Source: Strigops habroptila
Taxonomy: Eukaryota > Chordata > Aves > Psittaciformes > Psittacidae
Direction of reading: 5' to 3'
DNA length: 64,000 nucleotides
NCBI RefSeq assembly: GCF_004027225.2
Contig: NC_044278.2
Location: 58,087,743 to 58,151,742 of the forward strand
The notes under the pieces were generated by a model. The model searched no databases. It worked only from the letters and a program-made list of their open reading frames with translations, and was not told where the DNA came from. Of this stretch, positions 23,991 to 37,400 are shown piece after piece (position 1 is the stretch's first letter; every line of letters begins with the position of its first letter). Both the position numbers and the translations under genes were made by a program.

Positions 23991-26857
23991 TGGTCTTAAA
24001 CAATTGGTTATACCACTTAGTTCGGCCTTGGCTTGGCTTGTCATGTGTGTATGTTCGGCAGCCTGGACTCTGTGGAGAGCTAGGGAAGGTGACCCAGGGT
24101 GTGGGTGCCACTGAAGGTGGCATGTGGTCCTTTGCAGAGGTGTGCTGTCAGGGGAGCCAGCACAAGGCCATGAACTGGAAGCCCAGACATCTTGAGAGAG
24201 ACCTTAGTGATGGCCAGCATCTCCCAGGACTTGCTGAGTCCAGAACTCCCTTTCATTTAGCAGTGGTATTTTGCCTTTAAAAGGGGCTGAGTTTCCTGGA
24301 CCATCTTATCTGCTAATTGGGGAAAAAAAAAAAAATCCAAGATAGTAGTGCTCGAGTGAAACTGCTGACTTCTTCCACAAATCAGGAGTCCGATGCGTTA
24401 CTAGTGTAGTGCCATTGTCAAATGGCAGAGAAAATTATGTTTGAACACCTGATGTCTTTCTGTATTAAAGCCTTCCATCTTCTAGGTAATTATAATTGAA
24501 GCCTTAGAAGAGAATGAACTGAAATACCACCTTAATTATAGATCTGCTGGCACTCAGAGCTGCTTGCTTATTTTGGGTTGGATTTAATGTCTACCTACAC
24601 TCTCAGTTTGTCTACACTCAGGCTAATAAGCTCCAAGAGCTTTTGCTAACAAGGCTGCCCTAAGGACACTGAGTTACACTGCTGATGGATTCTGTAGGTG
24701 GATGGTATAGAATGTAACAATAAGCAATTTTTTAATAGTTTTGTATAAGTTCATAGCGACTTTGAAGCATATTTCCTGCGCTCTGTCTTCCCAGTCAAAT
24801 CAGTGTGTAGTTCGAACAACAAATAGCTGTGTTCATTCAGTTTCAGGTGAAGTTGTAAAATCCTGACGGAGAGCTTCCTCTTTGAGATGTGAAAGGTGTT
24901 TTGAATGACTTAAGTCTGCTTTTTTTGGCCTTTTTGCTTTTTGGGTTTTTTTTTTTTGACAAAATATTAACATTGTACAAGTAAGCCAAATGTAGCAGGA
25001 TACAAGCTGCTAAATCCTGAACACTATTGTACATAGCACCATACGTCTCGTGACACTGGACTGTCCAAAATGCTATCAGACCTAATGCTTTTCTGTACTT
25101 ATAACTTCTTACAATCTGGGAAGAAGACAGCTCTGTCTCCCCGTAGAAGCATGCATTTGCTTATTTTGTTTATCTTTTGGCTGTCCTCATTTAACTGTGC
25201 TTTGGTGACCTCTGAGCATGTGGACTGGATTTCTTTTGGAGGAAACTATCTAGAAGACCCCCAGCCCCTCACCCCAAAGGTAAAGTCAGTCCCAGAAGCT
25301 AGGTTAGCTTATATTCAGCTTATTTCAGCTAACCTGAAATAAGGCCCTATGAAATGTGTGTAGAGTGAATGTCACACCCTCAGCCTTTCCCTCCAGACCT
25401 GCTGCAGTTGAGCTGTCTATATTGCTGATGCAGACACAGCTGCCATACTCTTCTCAACTTGTTTTTAATTTAAAATTTATCAAACCGTCTAGGGAGGGGA
25501 AGTGGGATCTGCAATCCATCTTGTACCATACTGTGACAACTTCAGTTTGAAATCCAATTTTAAAAGTAGGCAATGCTTTGGATACATATTTGTTTTTTTG
25601 GTTTTTTTTTTTTTTCCTTCTACTACTCCTAGTTCTATTGTCTCCCACTTCAGCGCCTCTATGGAGGCAGAGTAGCAGTGACATTGCAGCTGCCCTTTCA
25701 CTGTCTTCCAGACCACTGGTAATTCATGGACCACAGCAGGAGAGGAGTTCAAAGCAGGATGAGCACTGCATTTGGATGGGGTTTGTGTGGGATCTGATCT
25801 TGGAAACATCTAGGGATGAACACTCCTCAAGTTGTCCCCATGCTTGACGGGCTCTGGAGCAGCCCTCTGTTCTTTGCATTTTGCACAGGACAGCACAGGC
25901 AGCAAGACTTTGAGCTAGAATAACTACAGAGGAGGCTGTTGTCCTGAGCTTGATCCAAAGCTGCTTGTTCAATCAGGAGAACTGGTGTTTCTCAGACAGA
26001 CATCCTTAGGATACTAAACGTAGATCTAATAGAGCTAATCAACAGAGACAGCTGAAGGATAGAGTGCATCTTGTGACCAGACTGTACTGGCTTGCAAGGA
26101 CCTTAGCTGGTGGCTCCCAGCTTAGATTATGTGGCCTGAATGCCCTTCTGGAAGGGGAATGCTGAAGGCCTCTACTCTGCAAGTCTTCCTCAAAAGCTTC
26201 CTGTTTGCTCCTATCCACGCTGGCAGTGTGGATAGGATTCTTGTTCCTTAATACGTAAAGTAAGCTATCTTAGGTGGGATGGTGTCCCCTCAACCAGAAG
26301 TGCCTGGTGAATGAAGCACTGCTTTGGTGCAGGCTTGAGCCCCTCAGGCAAAAGTAAGAATTAAACTGAATTGCTGATGTTTTTGGCATGTGGTGTGATA
26401 AACCCTTGGATAAATAAGAGTGGAAAGTGGGATTTTGAGCTCTTTCCATCAGAGTCTTCCCTTCCAGCAGGGTCTTAAAAGAAAACCGTAGCTGCCTTCC
26501 CCTTTTGTATGGAATCTAAGGGATTTTGTGGTCTCTAGGCCCACCAAGAGGACTGAGCTCCTGAAGAGGACCATGGCTGCATATGGGTATCCTGTTCCCC
26601 CAAGCTGCTCAGCTGCAGTGAGCTGGGTACCCTGAGTCCATGAATGATGCTTATGGCTCCCCCAGGTAGAAGTTATGTCTTTCCTCTACAAGAAGCAAAC
26701 CTGGCCTGCTTGGGAGATTTACCAAGGAGACTAGGCAGGCAAGGGTAAGATTATCTCTTCTTCTAGCCTACTTCCTGCTGTTGGGTCTACAGTCTTGCCA
26801 TTTCATAGGTGGCATTGAGCAATGTGTAACAATTCGGGAAAAATAGAGACAGTTTCA
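23991..26857. other. noncoding, downstream of PDCL3
   Basis: No exon is recognised. T-tracts occur near 24940-24957 and 25590-25616. Short open frames on both strands have no domains. Confidence 0.55.
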
Positions 26858-27053
26858 TCATCGAATCGTAGAATGGTTTGGGTTGGAAGGGACCTTAGAG
26901 ATCATGTAGTTCCAGCCCCACTGCTATCAGCAGGGACACTTTCCACTAGACCAGGTTGCTCCAAGCCCCATCCAACCTGGCCTTGAACACTGCCAGATAT
27001 GGGGCAGACACAACCTCTCTGGGTAACCTGTTCCAATGTCTCACCGCCCGCAT
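26858..27053 (-). mobile_element. CR1 LINE 3' end, truncated
   Basis: ATCGTAGAATGGTTTGGGTT-type terminus, then GGAAGGGACCTTAGAGATCA, ACTAGACCAGGTTGCTCCAA and CCTTGAACACTGCCAG. This is the reverse complement of the CR1 3' region, so it is a minus-strand, 5'-truncated copy. Confidence 0.93.
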
Positions 27054-29988
27054 GGTTTGACTTGTACTAGCTACTTAATGTGTTAACATGTCGTGGGATG
27101 CCATGCTGAAAGGGGCTGATACAAGAATAATCATGAACCAGAAAAGGATGAATGTACTGCCCAGCTGCTGAGACCCATGCGGAGCATCATTTCAAATGGT
27201 GTCTGTTCTTATCAGTATTTGGCTAAATGTGGAAACAGCTTCTTGCAATCTTTTCTTTCCTGCCAATCATATTGCCCCGCTTAAGGCCTTTTCTAGAAAT
27301 TAGGTCTCTGCAGGAAATGGATAATGAGATCTGTTTAACCTTTTGGCAGGGCAGAAGCTATGGAAGCATGCAGTTGAGAGGAATGAGCCTTAGCTTAAAA
27401 GGAAGCCAGCTGCTAAATAGCAAACCAAAACAGCCAATTAATATACATAGTAGAATGAGGCAATATAATAGGAGAAAATAATTGGAGAGTGTGAATTCTC
27501 ATTTGCCAAGATTTGGGGTGCTTTTGCTAAATGCACTAGTAATATTTTTGCAGCTGGTCAACAGTTAATGTCAGATCAGTGCTCGCTTCTCACTGGTATG
27601 AGAAGGGTCTTTCTGTCAGCTATCATGGGAGAAGACAGAGGCAGAGATCCTGTAAACGGTGCCGAGGGTTGTGTGAGTTACTGTCCTGCATACCACTATG
27701 AAAGCATCTCTGACTCATCCCACCCTGCAGCGGTGCCAGCAGGTGTATGTGTGTGTGTGAGAAGTAATCCTGAGCCATAGGCAGGGGCAGATGATCTGCC
27801 ATTCACAGTCATTCTGAAGGGTTTTTGTGTGAAATGTAAGTGAACCACTAGTAATAAAAAAGTTTTTCTTCATGGTACAGGTCTGAAGTCTACTGCTTAC
27901 TCAGGTTATGTTGGCAGCCATATTAGGTTCATAGCAGGCTGCCCTGATCCAAGTAAGTCACCACTCTGATTTTCCTTTACCTGGACCTGTTTGCATTCAC
28001 AATCTGCGCTCACCAAACCCTGTCATACTTTTTACATCCACTTCACATGCTGAGGGAGAGACAGGTCCTGTGCAAGCAGGGCAAGGCTGTGGAAGGCGCT
28101 TAGGTAAACTGCCAGTTCTCCAGGTACTTAATCCAACCATGGTCAGGGGACTGCATGTAGGCAGAAGTGTCTGCAGGACGGCGATCACAGAAGGTGAAGT
28201 TGAGTGTCCTTTGAATACCCGTGCTGTGCTGCACCTGTTTTGGTCAGGTCTTCCTTTCCCAAGGCTCAGCTCAGCCTCACCTGCTTCCTCTTCTGGTCTG
28301 GCTCATCACTTCCCAGTTGCACTCTAGGTGGGTATTTAGTTAGCCTCACTGCTGGGAGTAGTTTAACTTAGGTGAGAAGATTCAGTATGCGAAAGCTCTG
28401 CTTGGCTGGGCTATAGAACAAGCACATGATATTAAGCCGTAAATCAGCATGACATCTGAACACTGATGCTTGTCTCTATAGAGTTCATGAAGAGGGTAGC
28501 TCTGATCTACAGCAATTCCCATGAAAGTCAAGGTGTACTATTTATTCCTGTATTATAATCTCAACTTCACAATGATTTGTGATTATTCTCTGGAAGTCTA
28601 GGGAAGTTGCCTACTACATAGCCTGTGTAGCAATGGGAAATGAGACTTCTAATAGAAAGCTCAGTAACTTAGTTTGGACTGCCTCTTGTTTTGTGAAGGC
28701 CGTAAAAAAGAAAAGCACCATTATCTGAACCTTTTGCTGCATATTTGTTTGGATCGAACCACATCTAAAGAAACTTTGCTCTTACTGAGATCAAAGGGGA
28801 ATGCTTTCCCTTCTCCATTCTTTTAAACTGCTACACTACTAAAACTAATCTATTCCCTGTCAATTGTTTGGAAGGCAGTTGAACTTGTTTCTTATTACAG
28901 GCTATTATAAATCACTCCTCATTTCTATCTCATTCAGCTAATTCAGTCATCAAAGGCTTATAGGAGGCATTAAATATTGATGCATTTAGCTCTTCACAGA
29001 ATTATAAAAAGTATTGAACTTCTTAGGTCTATTTGCAGATGGCTGTTGTGATGCAGGAAAAGACTTCATTCCCTTATGAAGAAGGCAGAACCATTAAAAA
29101 ATGCAAGCAAGAGACTCTCTGTAAGCTTGTGTGCAAGATTGATGAATGATTTGACTCGTTTTCATATAATGTGTTAAAACTTTCATCCCTTGACACTGTG
29201 CCGAATTTTTCAGGACTTCACAGTATTAATTTTAATTTACAGAGCTGACTGAAGGAATTGAGGTCTGATAAAAAACGACAGGAAAAATATCAAGTAATTC
29301 TGAGGCTGTTTCTATTTAACACTTCAGGTGTTAAATAAGCAAGGAATTTTATGATCTAAGGCAGAGCACTCCATGTGACAGATATTAATGGACAATTAAT
29401 GAGATGAATGTAATTACTCATATTTGTAATATATCTGGTTCAATATATCTACTAGAATAAGTCATATTTCTTCCAATATATTGAACAGCTCAAACACAAA
29501 GATGCTTCCTGTGAAGACAAAAGTTACAGCATTTACTGGAGAGAGCATGTCTTGATTTTCCAGACAGCTGTTGCCTACCCGAAGAGTCACCCTGACGCCT
29601 GCTATGGCACGTGTTATCCTGATCCCACTCCCCTAAATATCCACGGGAATATTTTCATTTACAAGGAAGGCAGCAAAGCTAGCTACTGAACTTTTCTTCT
29701 TGCCTGATTGCAGTTTTATCCTTCTGTGCAATAGTACAGACTGTCTGGGGGTGTTGGGAAACTTTATAAATTATCTGCCCATACGCAGATGATTTCTGTT
29801 ATGTAAAGCTGAAAGTAGGGATGTCCTGGAGCCTTCAAGTTGACTATCGCTTTCTGTGGTTTAGTTGTGCCTGGCCTCAGGTGATAAGAGAAGTGATTGT
29901 GAGGCCCATCTTCAAGGCAGGAGAAGACCAGCAATAGACACTTGCAACGGTTGATCTCTGCCATAGCTCTAAGGCATTGACTATTTTT
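27054..29988. other. noncoding stretch
   Basis: No gene is recognised. It is AT-rich with a short GT run near 27746-27758. Confidence 0.55.
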
Positions 29989-30098
29989 ATAGAAACACAA
30001 AATGGTTTGGGTTGGAAGGAATCTTAAAGATCATCTAGTTCCAACCCCCTGCCATGGGCAGGGACACCTTCCACTAGAACAGGTTGCTCAAAGTCCCA
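29989..30098 (-). mobile_element. CR1 LINE 3' end, short
   Basis: AATGGTTTGGGTTGGAAGGA, GATCATCTAGTTCCAACCCC, CTGCCATGGGCAGGGACACC and ACTAGAACAGGTTGCTCAAA appear in order. About 110 bp of a minus-strand CR1 terminus remains. Confidence 0.92.
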
Positions 30099-33000
30099 TT
30101 TTCTTCAAGAAAGTGCTGGTGTTAAAAGGGTGCAAAGTTTGGTGGGATGAAATAAAAACAAGACAATATGCCAAATGTAGAGTAGGCTTTCATGCCTGGT
30201 AATGTCCCCAAACTTCTTTAACTGAGGTGCATTCTCTCTGATTAGCAAATTTAGTAGGGCATGTCAACCAGATCCCATGGGGTGAACTAAGTCCAGATCA
30301 AAGGGCTGATCCTGGAAGTGCTTAAAGAATTTTCTTGTCTTCCTTCCCCTCTGAGAAGAGAGAGATGGGGAGAGCCTTTAAGGCAGCAGAAGAGATGAAG
30401 GACAACAGGCACAGGCAAGTAAAAAGGGGCTCAGATAGGAGCCCCTTAATGGTAAGGCTTAAATTAACCTTTATGCCTTAATGAACAGGCTTAAATGATA
30501 GGTCTGCCCATCACCAGAGAAGAAGAGGAGAGGTGAGGAAGAAAAATCTGAGCACTGGCATTATGATAAAGATTCAGGGATATTTGGTGTTGGGATACAC
30601 TAGGAGAAGCACTGTTCCTTCCTGTGTAGCTGGAGACTGTGCACTGAGGATAGTGGAGTGGATGAGAGCGTTAAATCACAGACCAAAAGGAGAATGTTGG
30701 TGCAGACCCATGAAAGCTTCACCCATGAAAGCTATAGGAAGAAAAAAGTCAGATAAGCATGGATGCTCTGATCCATAGAGAATGTTAGGGGGTGGACTGC
30801 AAGTTAAGTGCCACTATTAATGAGAGCTGTAATCAGGCAGGTTTTCAATTCAGTAAAATCAATTGGTAAAAAATAATCATGTAATTCAAGCCAGGAAAAG
30901 ATATTGCTGTATTATTTGCATACTAATAAGCTGTTTTAGCATAAGTGCAGCAAAAACTGTGACTCTTTCAGGTGAGAGGAGCTGTTTATATCCAGTTTTA
31001 CAAGACACATTAAGCATTAGTGGCATCATGTCATCTGGCATATGTTTGTTACAGATCTAGCCCAGCAGGTAATATGGGCTTTCTCTCTACCTTAAGATGT
31101 CAAACGGTACTTCCAATTTAGCAGCATTACACTGTCATTTTCAAACTTAGCTCCTGCCCTCTGCATTTGTGTTGTATTATAAAAGAGATGTCAGGGCAAT
31201 TATCAAATCAGTTCAGTAATAATGCCACTGCTGGCTTATGAGTAGCAGTCCTACTTGGAATGCAGGATTAGAAAAGGAAGGGAGAGAAAACATCTCTTTG
31301 TCCTTTTGTTGTCTAGTAGCTGATACTTCAGGCCTTACGATGACGAGAAAATGGTGGCCTTTGAGCTTTGACAAAATGAGCTTTGGTGGCACATCCTCAA
31401 AACACACAAGCTCCTGTCCTCCTCCGCTCCTGGTGGTAGGATAACCAGCAAGCACAAGCACATCCTCCTAGCTAAAACACTGTCATACTTCCATCATTCT
31501 GAGCTTCAACCGGGGGAAAATTTTTGACATCAAATCTACATCAGCTCTAACTGTCATTCCAAGTTTGCGTAGAGCATATGGGATTTCCTTAGAAAGTCAT
31601 GCAGGAAACTGGGTCCTGCCATATCCCCTGGCTTGTGCTCCATACACCTTGTTTTGAAATGCAGACAGTGCCCTGGGGATCTAGGCACCCAGCTGGATAC
31701 AGATATTACCTTGCTTGGAAAGCAGGCAGAGGGAAATTGAGAGCTTTCTGTAGACTCAACTATTCCCCCTTGTCCATCAAGGCTCCCTCAAAAGGCCAGT
31801 GAATTTCCCCCTTGGTGTAAAGGACCCCTTGGAGCAAGTCACACACTCCATGTCAGTGCTTGTGGATTTTACTCCATTACTCCATCAAATAGGGAAGATG
31901 TCCAAACCACAGCACATCGTGTCCTGGTGATGGTGTAGTGGTCTGTGCAGATGGGCTCCTGGCGCAGAACGAGTGGCTGGTGAGCTCAGGCTCACCAGGA
32001 CCCAAGGAGTGCTTGAAGCCACCTTTCTGGAGTCACCTTGGAGTTTGCTATTGGTGAGGCAAAGACTTACTTGGAGCAGAGCTGCCCACCTGCAGGTGGT
32101 AAAAAAGTATGGAAGGAGGCAGCATAGGGTGGGAATCCTGGGAATGGCCTAGATTTCATGGGGGATGGGGTGGCAGATCTTCCACATACCCCCACAGGAA
32201 GACTCCTAGGCTGCTGTGGCATATGTTGCTCTGTGCTTTAGGTAGATGTCCTCACAGATGAGGCATGGAAATGCTCTCTCTACGGCTGTGGCAACTTCTC
32301 CTTACTTAAACAACATGGCTTCACTATTTCTCACCAAGGAAATTCATATGTGTGTTTAATGACCATATGTAGGTGTTTCAAGGTTTCTGTAATTTATATC
32401 TTCAATGAGCTATGAAACTCTCTGAGGGCAATTGCTACACTAGGGTAATTGTTTTGTCTATACAAATGTATAGGAGTTCTATACTTCTGTACAGGAGTTC
32501 TCTGCTGTTGCCACACATACTGTGTGTCTGCATGGCTGCCGGCACTTGCAGATAGTTTGTGAGTAAATGCTGCTATCCCGTTTGTTAAAGAATAACAGAC
32601 TTCTGTAAGACTATGTTAGCCCTGATTTTCCACTACTTTATTGATTTCATTGTGATTCAGCTGGCTTTTTTTCATTAAATATTCTTAATGAAGCGCTTTG
32701 CAAGATAAAAGGAAAATTGTGCTAGTTCAGATCTTGTTATCATTGATTAAGGACTGGAACAAGCTGATGCTGTTTAGGGAGACTTCTCCATTCTAGGGCT
32801 TGAACGCTGCTTCAGGCATCCTGGAGTTTTCAGGAGGGGTGAGAAGGGTGAGCAACTTCTGCAATATCACCTGTCACAAGCATGCCAAGCAGAAAGTAAA
32901 TGCAACTGTGCACAAGATGGCAATGTTCTCCACAAAAAGAACCTTTCCTTCCTTGCTCGCTACAGTGTGTGTACATTTAGGTATAATGCTGGTTTCAGTG

Positions 33001-36000
33001 AAATATCCATGGCAGCGCTTGAGATGCTCATTCTGCTGAGTGCCAGGTTGAAGTCTCTGTGAATACATACAGTGAGAAAAGCATGCCAGCTGTATGTTCA
33101 AATATGTCTCACTGCAGGCATGTGTAAACCTGTCCCACGGGTTTCTAACAGCTTTAGCTAATGCACAGACAGCAGCTTGTTTTTCATGCATTCTGACCCA
33201 ACTCTATTATTGCACCTAAACATAGTGTCTACAGCACTAACTTTGCAAGACCTTTTTTCATGAAGAATTAATCTGTCACCATGTTGGTTACAATAGCTGG
33301 CCATACACACTTCTGATTCACCTACCACCACGGCTCCAGGCATCTTGTCAACAAAAACATCGCATCTAAATCAGTCTCCAGGAAGAACTTGGATCCAAAT
33401 CCAGTAAAGGCTGTCTGTAGCACAGCAGTCCCATCCCAGTAAGATATGTGAAAGTCTTCACAGGACTGAAGTGTGCCAGTTCCTCATAGTTGTCCCTGTC
33501 TGGTGCAAGATCATTTCCATCCATTTCTCTAGGATGGTCTGCTGCTTTTTTGGAGAAATACTTACATAAATAGATGGCTTTTACTTGGTGAGCTACATGG
33601 GTTAAGCGTTGGGCTGATTTAGAGAATAGAGAGCACCCTGGATCAGGAGCAGACACCTCTAGACTGAGAAAACTGTATTGAGTGAAGGAGTTGGGGGCTA
33701 ATATCTGTCAGTGGTGTTAAAAGAGACCCAGAAGCTTTAAAACTAAAAAAAGTTTGTATTGGACTGTATTGGTTTGAAAGAATATTGATAAAATATTAAT
33801 CCAAACTGATTATGCAAATCTGCAAGAGTCCCTTCACAGACCTTCAGTTTCCTGATCAGCCTCAGGAAAATCCCTGGCTTGGCATTGCAAGTGCCAGTCT
33901 GGGTGGGTGGCTGCCATGCCAGCAGACAGCCAGCCTGGGAAGAGGCATGAGAGCCTATTCCCGATCCCTGCGGACATCCAGCCCTTCAGTAGCTGCTTGG
34001 TCAGTCTCCCTGTAGCTGAGCCACATGCGAAGATGTTGCCACACAGCTGCCACCACTGCCTCTCCCTGCTGCAGCTCTGCTCCCTTGAGAGGGAGTGCTC
34101 TGGAGAGGGCTCTTAGGCGAGAAACAGGACTTGAAATCTCCACCAGCAAAACCTAATTTCTAGGCTTGGTGAGGGCGCATCTAGGCACAAACCTGTGTGT
34201 TGCTCAGTAACTAAGAGTCAAGCATCCCCCACCTGAACGAACAGTGTGCATAATCAGTTGAGGAGCTTTTCAGTATCTATCACTCGTTGAACAGACTAGG
34301 AGGGATTTTAGCCCTAATTGGTACTTCTTATAAGGCTCTTGTCCCAACTCTGCTACAGCTGGTGATCCAGTTCATCTTCATAGGTTCATCTTCCTCTGTT
34401 CTTCCTGAAGACACATTGGTGTGGGACAGTATTGCTTTGATACTTTGTTTACAGAAGAATAAACTATCCAGGTTGATCCCCCATCATTCTACGGCCAAGC
34501 CCCCCTCAATCTCACCGTCAGGTATGATGATGATGAAGAAAGCAACACCAGTCTGGACAGTTTACAGAACAGAGATGGACTCTGGATGGACGCACTGAGA
34601 TATGACCAAAAAGGACCTGCCTAGAACTACTGGAGCATGCAGCATTCATTATACCTGTTCATAATGAGAGTGGCAGGGTGGATATTTCTCCTTACATTCA
34701 AGGAGGATGTGTGGTCTCTCAAGTCTTAGGATCTAATGCTCTGCTTTACAAAGCTGAAGTGCTGTTCTGTGAGATTTCTGGATCCTGTGTTCAGGTAAAT
34801 GCAGCGACCATATGAGCTTACTGCCTGTGCCCAAGGGCAGAGCACCCTGTACATCTCTATTCCTGTACATGACTGACATTCTGTTATTAGAACCTCCACA
34901 GAGCTTTTCAAACCTTAAATAACCCAGCCTCATAATCACTCTGGGAGGTAATTAAGCCACCCGGTTATCAACAGTGGAACTGAAATGTGGAGTTGGGATC
35001 TAGATTTTGGATGAGATATCCTTTTTTTTTTTTGGTAGGCCAGGTCACAAAACATTAATACAAGTGATGTGGACAAGGATTTCGGTTTCTGTCATGCCTC
35101 AGCATCAATACTTGAGTTAGGAGCCTCCAACGTTCCAGCCCTGTTCTCAGAATATCTTTCCATAAGACAGAATCCCAATGTATCTTGTTAGAAAAATTAA
35201 CAGAACAGGATGTTTTAAAAAATCCAAACTTTATCTAGATCATGGCAATTCTGAGAACATCACAGGCATGTTTCTGTGTCTTGATGCAATGCCAGTGTCT
35301 CTCTTTGTATCAGGTTTTAGCCCAATCTGTGATGGACTGAACATTTTTTCTCCTTTTTTACCATGGCAACCTCACTACGGTGATTTCAGGGCTAGGGAGC
35401 TTTATATTTATCTTGACCAGCATGAAGAAGTCTGAGTCTCATTAACTGAGGAAGGTGGATGGATAGCATATGGAACACACCGCACACGAGACAGTGCTTC
35501 CCTTCCCAGGGCAACTGGGTCATTCGTATTATCTACACGAGCTGCAAGTTTCCTTTTGGAAATACTCAGTTGCTAACTGTTCTCTGTGTCCCAAGGGAAG
35601 AAAATCCAGACAGATGGCTTCAGAGAAACCTTGCATCTTTAAGGGAAGATATCCTCCTGGAACAATAATTAATGCTGGTGGGATTTATTTATTTAATTAT
35701 TTTTTTTTAATTCAGAAACTTGGAAAGAATTCAGTATCACCCGAGGGCATTAACACAGAGCCCAGCAGAGGACAGAGAAAGATAAAGAGGGGGAAAAAAT
35801 AGCTATCACAAACCAGTGATCCTATTAAAATGACATTGAAGAATTCTATTAGTGCTCTTTGCCCCCTCGCCTGCCTGCCTTCGAAGATTCGAGGCAAAAC
35901 ACAAGTGCTTGTCAGTCAGACAAAGCCTACTAATAATCTCTGCTAAAGGGTGACATTCACACATTGCAGAGGGACGCACGGGGCTCCGGGCTGACCATGT

Positions 36001-36955
36001 CAGGAGTCTGCCAGCAGAAAAGCTGCTCCTGGCTGTGGGTGCCAGCACTCCATGCTGCAGGGAAGCGGCTGGTGGGGCATAGGCTGGGGCTGCTCACCCA
36101 CCTGAGGCTCAGCAGCTCTGCCTCTATGCATGGGGCTGAGTGACTGCAAGAGCAGCAGTGGTACCATGACAGTGTTGCCTCCATGGGGAAGGAAGCTGAT
36201 GTTATGCAGGCTTTATGTGATGACTCTCAAGTACTGGGTACGTGGGGTGGACTTCCTCCTCACTATACCCCAGCTGAAACACCTTCCTATGCTGCTATCT
36301 AAGGGTCTCCAGTAAAACCTCAGCTGTATTTAAACACCATTGTTTAAGCTTTGGATGTGTTGACTCGTAGTTGAGGATCATTAGAAGCATACAAGCATAG
36401 GGGAAGAAAAGCTAGATCCTGAACTAGTCTTTTTAAAAAAAAAACCCAAAACCGAAAAAGTAACTAGTACCTTATATGTGCTGCTTAGTTGGGTACTGTG
36501 TGCTGTATCTCAGGGTTCCCCGAAATAGTGGTGATTTTGGGAGCCACAAAAATTGAGACTAAAGATTGCTCTCTACCCAAGATCACTGGCAAAATGCAAG
36601 ACCTCTTTCCCCACTAGCAGGTAAACCTTCTTATTTTCACTTCCTGAACTTGTTCTGCCAGTATGTTTCAGCAAATGTCTGTTTATGCAGGAGTATCTAG
36701 TGCACCATGCAAAGGATTGAGAATGTGTTCTTTTCTTAGACGTGTTCAAAATAATTTTTGAATTCTGTTAATTTTTCCTCTCTCACAGTGTTTTTAGTAA
36801 TAAAACCTGTTTGGATCAGGATCAAAGGGATAGTTATTGCTCTTTGTAGAAAAGCAGATTCTCTTTTACGTTTGGAAATTTCTAAATGTAGCACAGAAAA
36901 CTCATACACCATCTTCCCTGCTTTACTCAGCAGAGATAATGTCTCAGCTGGAGTA
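30099..36955. other. noncoding stretch
   Basis: I found no exon or clear repeat. One perfect hairpin (31977-31998) is listed separately. A T-tract occurs near 35021-35033 and an A-tract near 36434-36443. Confidence 0.5.
31977..31998. repeat. perfect 9-bp inverted repeat
   Basis: CTGGTGAGC, a TCAG loop, then GCTCACCAG. The stem is perfect, with no gene or U-tract to suggest a function. Confidence 0.75.
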
Positions 36956-37400
36956 CTTTGTGTAGCACAGGGCATCACATTCCCAGAGAGGTATGGACCA
37001 GCTGGAGTGAATCCAAAAGGGAGCTGCAGAAAGGATCAAAGGGCTGGAAATCATGACCTACCAGGAAGAATGACTGCATTGGGGTTACTTTGCTTAAAAG
37101 AAAGAAGATTAAGGCTGGGGGAAGGGAGGATGATAATATTGCTCAAATATGCAAAAGACTGCTGCTGAGAGACAAGGGAAAACATCATCTCCCTGATAGA
37201 AAGCAAAAGAAATACTGGGTTCAAATTGCAGCAAGGATAACTTCAGTTAGGCATTATGAAAAACTTTTCTAACAGGAAGAAAAATGAAGCACTGGGCAAG
37301 ATTGTCTGAAAAGACATGTTATAGACCCCACTGTGAGTCTTTAAAACCAAATTAAGCAACTCTTCCTCTTGGGCAAAAGAAAGGAACAGATGACCTTGGA
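36956..37400 (+). mobile_element. old, degraded CR1-like LINE 3' region
   Basis: The order of recognisable pieces follows the end of a CR1-type ORF2. It begins with CCAGAGAGG and GGATCAAAGGGCTGGAAATC, then an AAGAAAGAAGATTAAGGCTG block, AATATGCAAAAGACTGCTGC, AAAACTTTTCTAACAGG, GAAGCACTGGGCAAGATTG and GAGTCTTTAAAACCAAATTA. Divergence is much higher than in the other CR1 copies and no frame is open throughout, so this is an ancient subfamily or old insertion. Confidence 0.7.
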